In this document: positions 57,924 to 64,000 of the stretch, piece after piece
Layout: each line of letters starts with the position of its first letter
Numbering within the stretch: position 1 is the first letter of the stretch
Source of the DNA: Plasmopara viticola
Taxonomy: Eukaryota > Oomycota > Peronosporomycetes > Peronosporales > Peronosporaceae
DNA: 64,000 nt
Assembly: GCA_001695595.3 (NCBI GenBank)
Contig: MBPM02000008.1
Span: 1,240,001 to 1,304,000 of the forward strand
Reading direction: 5' to 3'
Notes under the pieces: generated by a model
The model's input: the letters and a program-made list of their open reading frames with translations, nothing else
Told to the model about the DNA's origin: nothing
The model's database searches: none
Position numbers and translations under genes: made by a program

Positions 57924-58160
57924 CTACCACCAGCCTCCACCCCAGCCTCCGCCCCAGCCTCCGCCCCAGCCTCCACCCCAGCCTAGTCCTCCCCAAGGCC
58001 CTCCCCAGCCCCAGAATTCCTTCTTATTTCCATCTGGACTCTTTTCTGTAGCAGGTGCTGCCTCATTAGGCGTAGCTGCCGACCTCAAAGCGGTTTGGTC
58101 AGCTGCTGCAAAGTTTGCAACAGCAATTGCAGCAGCGGCGGCAAAAATTGACAACTTCAT
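57924..58160 (-). CDS. WGGG-family secreted protein, 78-aa form
   Basis: Four WGGG units, two of them coded by the CCGCCC variant (+ strand), so the extra unit arose by duplicating that variant. Frame intact. Confidence 0.86.
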   Translation of the reverse strand: MKLSIFAAAAAIAVANFAAADQTALRSAATPNEAAPATEKSPDGNKKEFWGWGGPWGGLGWGGGWGGGWGGGWGGGWW

Positions 58161-59405
58161 AATCCTCTCGAAGAGTAGACAGCTACGCAAAGTTGATCTT
58201 GAAGACTTGGAGCGAGTTGCGTTGTAATGAATGTGTATGTCGTGTCTCCTCTTCGTGCGGATAAATCGCGTCATTTTCCGGGATTCGTCGCAGCATCAAA
58301 TTCCATCACGAATATTGGCTGGGACGTTTTCGACAATTCCACATTCTAAACTCACTCTGTCATTGATGCTCCTAGAATTTCATGAACGCTTTAGCTGCTG
58401 CATTGCAAGCAACAGATAGAATGCTCACCGATACAGAACTGCAACATATAGGAGCACCGTCCGTTACATCGATTCTGGTCTAGCGCCATCCTGTGTAATA
58501 GTCTTGTCTTCGTATTCATGTCATCTTTTTCCCGTGACATCGTCCAAGTCAGTAAAAAAAAACACAATTGTAATCCAAATGCTTTGTGTTTTGTGTGAAC
58601 TTCCACAAGAAATAGTCACCTTTTTGCATTTACTAGCATTTGATGCAACAGGCATTTCATCTTCGTCATCTTGGTCGTCAAAGGTTGGTGTACGTTTTGC
58701 TTTTTTTCACAATTGCAACTATTGGTCCTATTGGAGGCTTAATTGATTGATGAACCGAAATATGGGCATCTTACAATTTAAAATTTTACTTCGGAAAAAT
58801 AGTTTTTGAAGCTTAAGCTTGAGAAACAATAGCTGAAAAATCTATAATTGCAAAAAGTCGGCTCATCAGCACCGTTCCATTTCATTATATTCAAGCAACT
58901 CTAGCCAAGTACGCGTGATTGGTATGACGGGTGATGAAACGTTACCTGTACTTCTTTTCCACGTTCACATTTCCCTCGAATCCCAAGTTTTTTGTTCAAT
59001 TTTATTGTGAATGAGTCCAAAATGTTGATTGACAAGACGGCGGGGTAGCAAGACATGTCGAACGTCACTTTTTGTGCAAGGTCATACAGTTAGCCAAGTT
59101 TAAACATTGGTATCAACTACGGCAATACAATCTAGTCACTCGACACCTACTAACTAAAAATATTGCGAACAGATACATTGTGACAAACCATTTACCAGCT
59201 ATCTGTCAAGAGATCTTTGTAATGACAACTGATCGACACCTACGACAAAATACTTTTGTAATGCCCAAATTTATTCTGAAAATAGAGCGACACTACAACT
59301 AGCACTGTTTTTTAGTGTGTTATCGTTTCAGTCAAATAACTTCCTCTTGGGCTCAAAGAAGCAAGTAAGGGCACGATACTGTTAGTCATACGCGTCGACC
59401 AAGAT

Positions 59406-59630
59406 CTACCACCAGCCTCCACCCCAGCCTCCGCCCCAGCCTCCACCCCAGCCTAGTCCTCCCCAAGGCCCTCCCCAGCCCCAGAATTCCTTCTTATTTC
59501 CATCTGGACTCTTTTCTGTAGCAGGTGCTGCCTCATTAGGCGTAGCTGCCGACCTCAAAGCGGTTTGGTCAGCTGCTGCAAAGTTTGCAACAGCAATTGC
59601 AGCAGCGGCGGCAAAAATTGACAACTTCAT
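59406..59630 (-). CDS. WGGG-family secreted protein, 74-aa form
   Basis: Three WGGG units, frame intact. The leader has one further change (GTTGAGTTG for GTTGCGTTG near 59690). Confidence 0.86.
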   Translation of the reverse strand: MKLSIFAAAAAIAVANFAAADQTALRSAATPNEAAPATEKSPDGNKKEFWGWGGPWGGLGWGGGWGGGWGGGWW

Positions 59631-60782
59631 AATCCTCTCGAAGAGTAGACAGCTACGCAAAGTTGATCTTGAAGACTTGGAGCGAGTTGAGTTGTAATGA
59701 ATGTGTATGTCGTGTCTCCTCTTCGTGCGGATAAATCGCGTCATTTTCCGGGATTCGTCGCAGCATCAAATTCCATCACGAATATTGGCTGGGACGTTTT
59801 CGACAATTCCACATTCTAAACTCACTCTGTCATTGATGCTCCTAGAATTTCATGAACGCTTTAGCTGCTGCATTGCAAGCAACAGATAGAATGCTCACCG
59901 ATACAGAACTGCAACATATAGGAGCACCGTCCGTTACATCGATTCTGGTCTAGCGCCATCCTGTGTAATAGTCTTGTCTTCGTATTCATGTCATCTTTTT
60001 CCCGTGACATCGTCCAAAAAAGTAAAAAAAAAAACACAATTGTAATCCAAATGCTTTGTGTTTTGTGTGAACTTCCACAAGAAATAGTCACCTTTTTGCA
60101 TTTACTAGCATTTGATGCAACAGGCATTTCATCTTCGTCATCTTGGTCGTCAAAGGTTGGTGTACGTTTTGCTTTTTTTCACAATTGCAACTATTGGTCC
60201 TATTGGAGGCTTAATTGATTGATGAACCGAAATATGGGCATCTTACAATTTAAAATTTTACTTCGGAAAAATAGTTTTTGAAGCTTAAGCTTGAGAAACA
60301 ATAGCTGAAAAATCTATAATTGCAAAAAGTCGGCTCATCAGCACCGTTCCATTTCATTATATTCAAGCAACTCTAGCCAAGTACGCGTGATTGGTATGAC
60401 GGGTGATGAAACGTTACCTGTACTTCTTTTCCACGTTCACATTTCCCTCGAATCCCAAGTTTTTTGTTCAATTTTATTGTGAATGAGTCCAAAATGTTGA
60501 TTGACAAGACGGCGGGGTAGCAAGACATGTCGAACGTCACTTTTTGTGCAAGGTCATACAGTTAGCCAAGTTTAAACATTGGTATCAACTACGGCAATAC
60601 AATCTAGTCACTCGACACCTACTAACTAAAAATATTGCGAACAGATACAATGTGACAAACCATTTACCAGCTATCTGTCAAGAGATCTTTGTAATGACAA
60701 CTGATCGACACCTACGACAAAATACTTTTGTAATGCCCAAATTTATTCTGAAAAAGAGCGACACTACAACTAGCACTGTTTT

Positions 60783-61112
60783 TTAGTGTGTTATCGTTTC
60801 AGTCAAATAACTTCCTCTTGGGCTCAAAGAAGCAAGTAAGGGCACGATACTGTTAGTCATACGCGTCGACCAAGATCTACCACCAGCCTCCACCCCAGCC
60901 TCCGCCCCAGCCTCGCCCCAGCCTCCACCCCAGCCTAGTCCTCCCCAAGGCCCTCCCCAGCCCCAGAATTCCTTCTTATTTCCATCTGGACTCTTTTCTG
61001 TAGCAGGTGCTGCCTCATTAGGCGTAGCTGCCGACCTCAAAGCGGTTTGGTCAGCTGCTGCAAAGTTTGCAACAGCAATTGCAGCAGCGGCGGCAAAAAT
61101 TGACAACTTCAT
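60783..61112 (-). pseudogene. WGGG-family gene, frame-switched copy (VEAG tail)
   Basis: One unit has lost a base (CAGCCTCGCCC, near 60910). The frame changes to EAGAEAGVEAGG and continues to 109 aa in the 3' UTR. The adjacent 3' UTR also has a one-base change in GAAAAAGAGCG, shared with the next unit. Confidence 0.72.
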
Positions 61113-62331
61113 AATCCTCTCGAAGAGTAGACAGCTACGCAAAGTTGATCTTGAAGACTTGGAGCGAGTTGCGTTGTATGAATGTGTATGTCGTGTCTCC
61201 TCTTCGTGCGGATAAATCGCGTCATTTTCCGGGATTCGTCGCAGCATCAAATTCCATCACGAATATTGGCTGGGACGTTTTCGACAATTCCACATTCTAA
61301 ACTCACTCTGTCATTGATGCTCCTAGAATTTCATGAACGCTTTAGCTGCTGCATTGCAAGCAACAGATAGAATGCTCACCGATACAGAACTGCAACATAT
61401 AGGAGCACCGTCCGTTACATCGATTCTGGTCTAGCGCCATCCTGTGTAATAGTCTTGTCTTCGTATTCATGTCATCTTTTTCCCGTGACATCGTCCAAGT
61501 CAGTAAAAAAAAACACAATTGTAATCCAAATGCTTTGTGTTTTGTGTGAACTTCAAGAAATAGTCACCTTTTTGCATTTACTAGCATTTGATGCAACAGG
61601 CATTTCATCTTCGTCATCTTGGTCGTCAAAGGTTGGTGTACGTTTTGCTTTTTTTCACAATTGCAACTATTGGTCCTATTGGAGGCTTAATTGATTGATG
61701 AACCGAAATATGGGCATCTTACAATTTAAAATTTTACTTCGGAAAAATAGTTTTTGAAGCTTAAGCTTGAGAAACAATAGCTGAAAAATCTATAATTGCA
61801 AAAAGTCGGCTCATCAGCACCGTTCCATTTCATTATATTCAAGCAACTCTAGCCAAGTACGCGTGATTGGTATGACGGGTGATGAAACGTTACCTGTACT
61901 TCTTTTCCACGTTCACATTTCCCTCGAATCCCAAGTTTTTTGTTCAATTTTATTGTGAATGAGTCCAAAATGTTGATTGACAAGACGGCGGGGTAGCAAG
62001 ACATGTCGAACGTCACTTTTTGTGCAAGGTCATACAGTTAGCCAAGTTTAAACATTGGTATCAACTACGGCAATACAATCTAGTCACTCGACACCTACTA
62101 ACTAAAAATATTGCGACAGATACAATGTGACAAACCATTTACCAGCTATCTGTCAAGAGATCTTTGTAATGACAACTGATCGACACCTACGACAAAATAC
62201 TTTTGTAATGCCCAAATTTATTCTGAAAAAGAGCGACACTACAACTAGCACTGTTTTTTAGTGTGTTATCGTTTCAGTCAAATAACTTCCTCTTGGGCTC
62301 AAAGAAGCAAGTAAGGGCACGATACTGTTAG

Positions 62332-62583
62332 TCATACGCGTCGACCAAGATCTACCACCAGCCTCCACCCCAGCCTCCGCCCCAGCCTCCAGCCTCCACC
62401 CCAGCCTAGTCCTCCCCAAGGCCCTCCCCAGCCCCAGAATTCCTTCTTATTTCCATCTGGACTCTTTTCTGTAGCAGGTGCTGCCTCATTAGGCGTAGCT
62501 GCCGACCTCAAAGCGGTTTGGTCAGCTGCTGCAAAGTTTGCAACAGCAATTGCAGCAGCGGCGGCAAAAATTGACAACTTCAT
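62332..62583 (-). pseudogene. WGGG-family gene, frame-switched copy (Arg-rich tail)
   Basis: The third unit is cut to 7 bp, the same 5-bp loss as at 53501 but in an allele with one more repeat. The tail reads RLGRRLGWRLVVDLGRRV; 83 aa in total. Confidence 0.75.
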
Positions 62584-63823
62584 AATCCTCTCGAAGAGTA
62601 GACAGCTACGCAAAGTTGATCTTGAAGACTTGGAGCGAGTTGCGTTGTATGAATGTGTATGTCGTGTCTCCTCTTCGTGCGGATAAATCGCGTCATTTTC
62701 CGGGATTCGTCGCAGCATCAAATTCCATCACGAATATTGGCTGGGACGTTTTCGACAATTCCACATTCTAAACTCACTCTGTCATTGATGCTCCTAGAAT
62801 TTCATGAACGCTTTAGCTGCTGCATTGCAAGCAACAGATAGAATGCTCACCGATACAGAACTGCAACATATAGGAGCACCGTCCGTTACATCGATTCTGG
62901 TCTAGCGCCATCCTGTGTAATAGTCTTGTCTTCGTATTCATGTCATCTTTTTCCCGTGACATCGTCCAAGTAGTAAAAAAAAACACAATTGTAATCCAAA
63001 TGCTTTGTGTTTTGTGTGAACTTCAAGAAATAGTCACCTTTTTGCATTTACTAGCATTTGATGCAACAGGCATTTCATCTTCGTCATCTTGGTCGTCAAA
63101 GGTTGGTGTACGTTTTGCTTTTTTTCACAATTGCAACTATTGGTCCTATTGGAGGCTTAATTGATTGATGAACCGAAATATGGGCATCTTACAATTTAAA
63201 ATTTTACTTCGGAAAAATAGTTTTTGAAGCTTAAGCTTGAGAAACAATAGCTGAAAAATCTATAATTGCAAAAAGTCGGCTCATCAGCACCGTTCCATTT
63301 CATTATATTCAAGCAACTCTAGCCAAGTACGCGTGATTGGTATGACGGGTGATGAAACGTTACCTGTACTTCTTTTCCACGTTCACATTTCCCTCGAATC
63401 CCAAGTTTTTTGTTCAATTTTATTGTGAATGAGTCCAAAATGTTGATTGACAAGACGGCGGGGTAGCAAGACATGTCGAACGTCACTTTTTGTGCAAGGT
63501 CATACAGTTAGCCAAGTTTAAACATTGGTATCAACTACGGCAATACAATCTAGTCACTCGACACCTACTAACTAAAAATATTGCGAACAGATACATTGTG
63601 ACAAACCATTTACCAGCTATCTGTCAAGAGATCTTTGTAATGACAACTGATCGACACCTACGACAAAATACTTTTGTAATGCCCAAATTTATTCTGAAAA
63701 TAGAGCGACACTACAACTAGCACTGTTTTTTAGTGTGTTATCGTTTCAGTCAAATAACTTCCTCTTGGGCTCAAAGAAGCAAGTAAGGGCACGATACTGT
63801 TAGTCATACGCGTCGACCAAGAT

Positions 63824-64000
63824 CTACCACCAGCCTCCACCCCAGCCTCCGCCCCAGCCTCCACCCCAGCCTAGTCCTCCCCAAGGCCCTCCCCAGCCCC
63901 AGAATTCCTTCTTATTTCCATCTGGACTCTTTTCTGTAGCAGGTGCTGCCTCATTAGGCGTAGCTGCCGACCTCAAAGCGGTTTGGTCAGCTGCTGCAAA
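63824..64000 (-). CDS. WGGG-family secreted protein, partial (runs off right edge)
   Basis: Stop codon at 63824-63826, three WGGG units and the linker are present; the signal peptide lies beyond the window. By comparison with the 74-aa copies its ATG would be 48 bp outside. Confidence 0.88.
   Translation of the reverse strand, partial: FAAADQTALRSAATPNEAAPATEKSPDGNKKEFWGWGGPWGGLGWGGGWGGGWGGGWW

Larger units (their letters stand above)
51591..64000 (-). repeat. Tandem array, subfamily II, - orientation
   Basis: Gene starts at 52275, 53740, 55207, 56678, 58160, 59630, 61112 and 62583 (periods 1465-1482 bp) and one beyond the window. Units are nearly identical; they vary in WGGG number, T/A-run length near 54130 and 55600, and small indels. 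The array is open at the right window edge. Confidence 0.96.

Overview
The window is eukaryotic. It is best explained as a repeat-rich, accessory stretch of an oomycete-type genome such as Phytophthora. That assignment is an inference from the style of the secreted proteins, the Ty1/copia families and the lack of introns; no marker gene proves it. There are no rRNA or tRNA genes and no bacterial features.

The core is a tandem array of about 1.43-1.48 kb units. Each unit carries one very small gene: a signal peptide, a short Ala/Pro/Thr/Glu linker, then an aromatic glycine domain ending in WGGG tetrapeptides and WW (70-82 aa). I count 29 copies. Nineteen have an intact frame. Five are frame-switched inside the WGGG minisatellite, one has an early stop, one has its 5' end inverted, one is split by a retrotransposon, one is split by a large inversion, and one runs off the window. 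The rest of each unit (about 1.2 kb) is spacer and UTR with no convincing second gene.

Layout: 1-8259, array in + orientation (subfamily I). 8260-12295, two truncated copia copies fused head to head as a palindrome with 1569-bp arms. 12296-25921, array in - orientation, interrupted at 18595-23291 by a 4.7-kb copia element flanked by a CACCC target duplication. 25922-30367, a second copia family on the - strand. 30368-31191, partial - unit. 31192-41313, + array (subfamily II, changing to I near 40 kb). 41314-50449, tandem copia dimer with three LTRs flanked by GTTAA. 50450-51588, + unit of subfamily I. 51591-64000, - array of subfamily II.

The block 31192-51588 is a 20.4-kb inversion. Flipping it restores one complete gene, one complete spacer and a single ordered change from subfamily I to subfamily II. 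Both copia families appear to prime reverse transcription from half-tRNAs cut in the anticodon arm: initiator Met in one family, whose primer site contains the gag start codon, and Asn in the other. All retrotransposon reading frames here are broken, so any active protein machinery must be elsewhere in the genome. The array's likely product is a heavily dosed, length-variable secreted Gly/Trp protein of unknown function.
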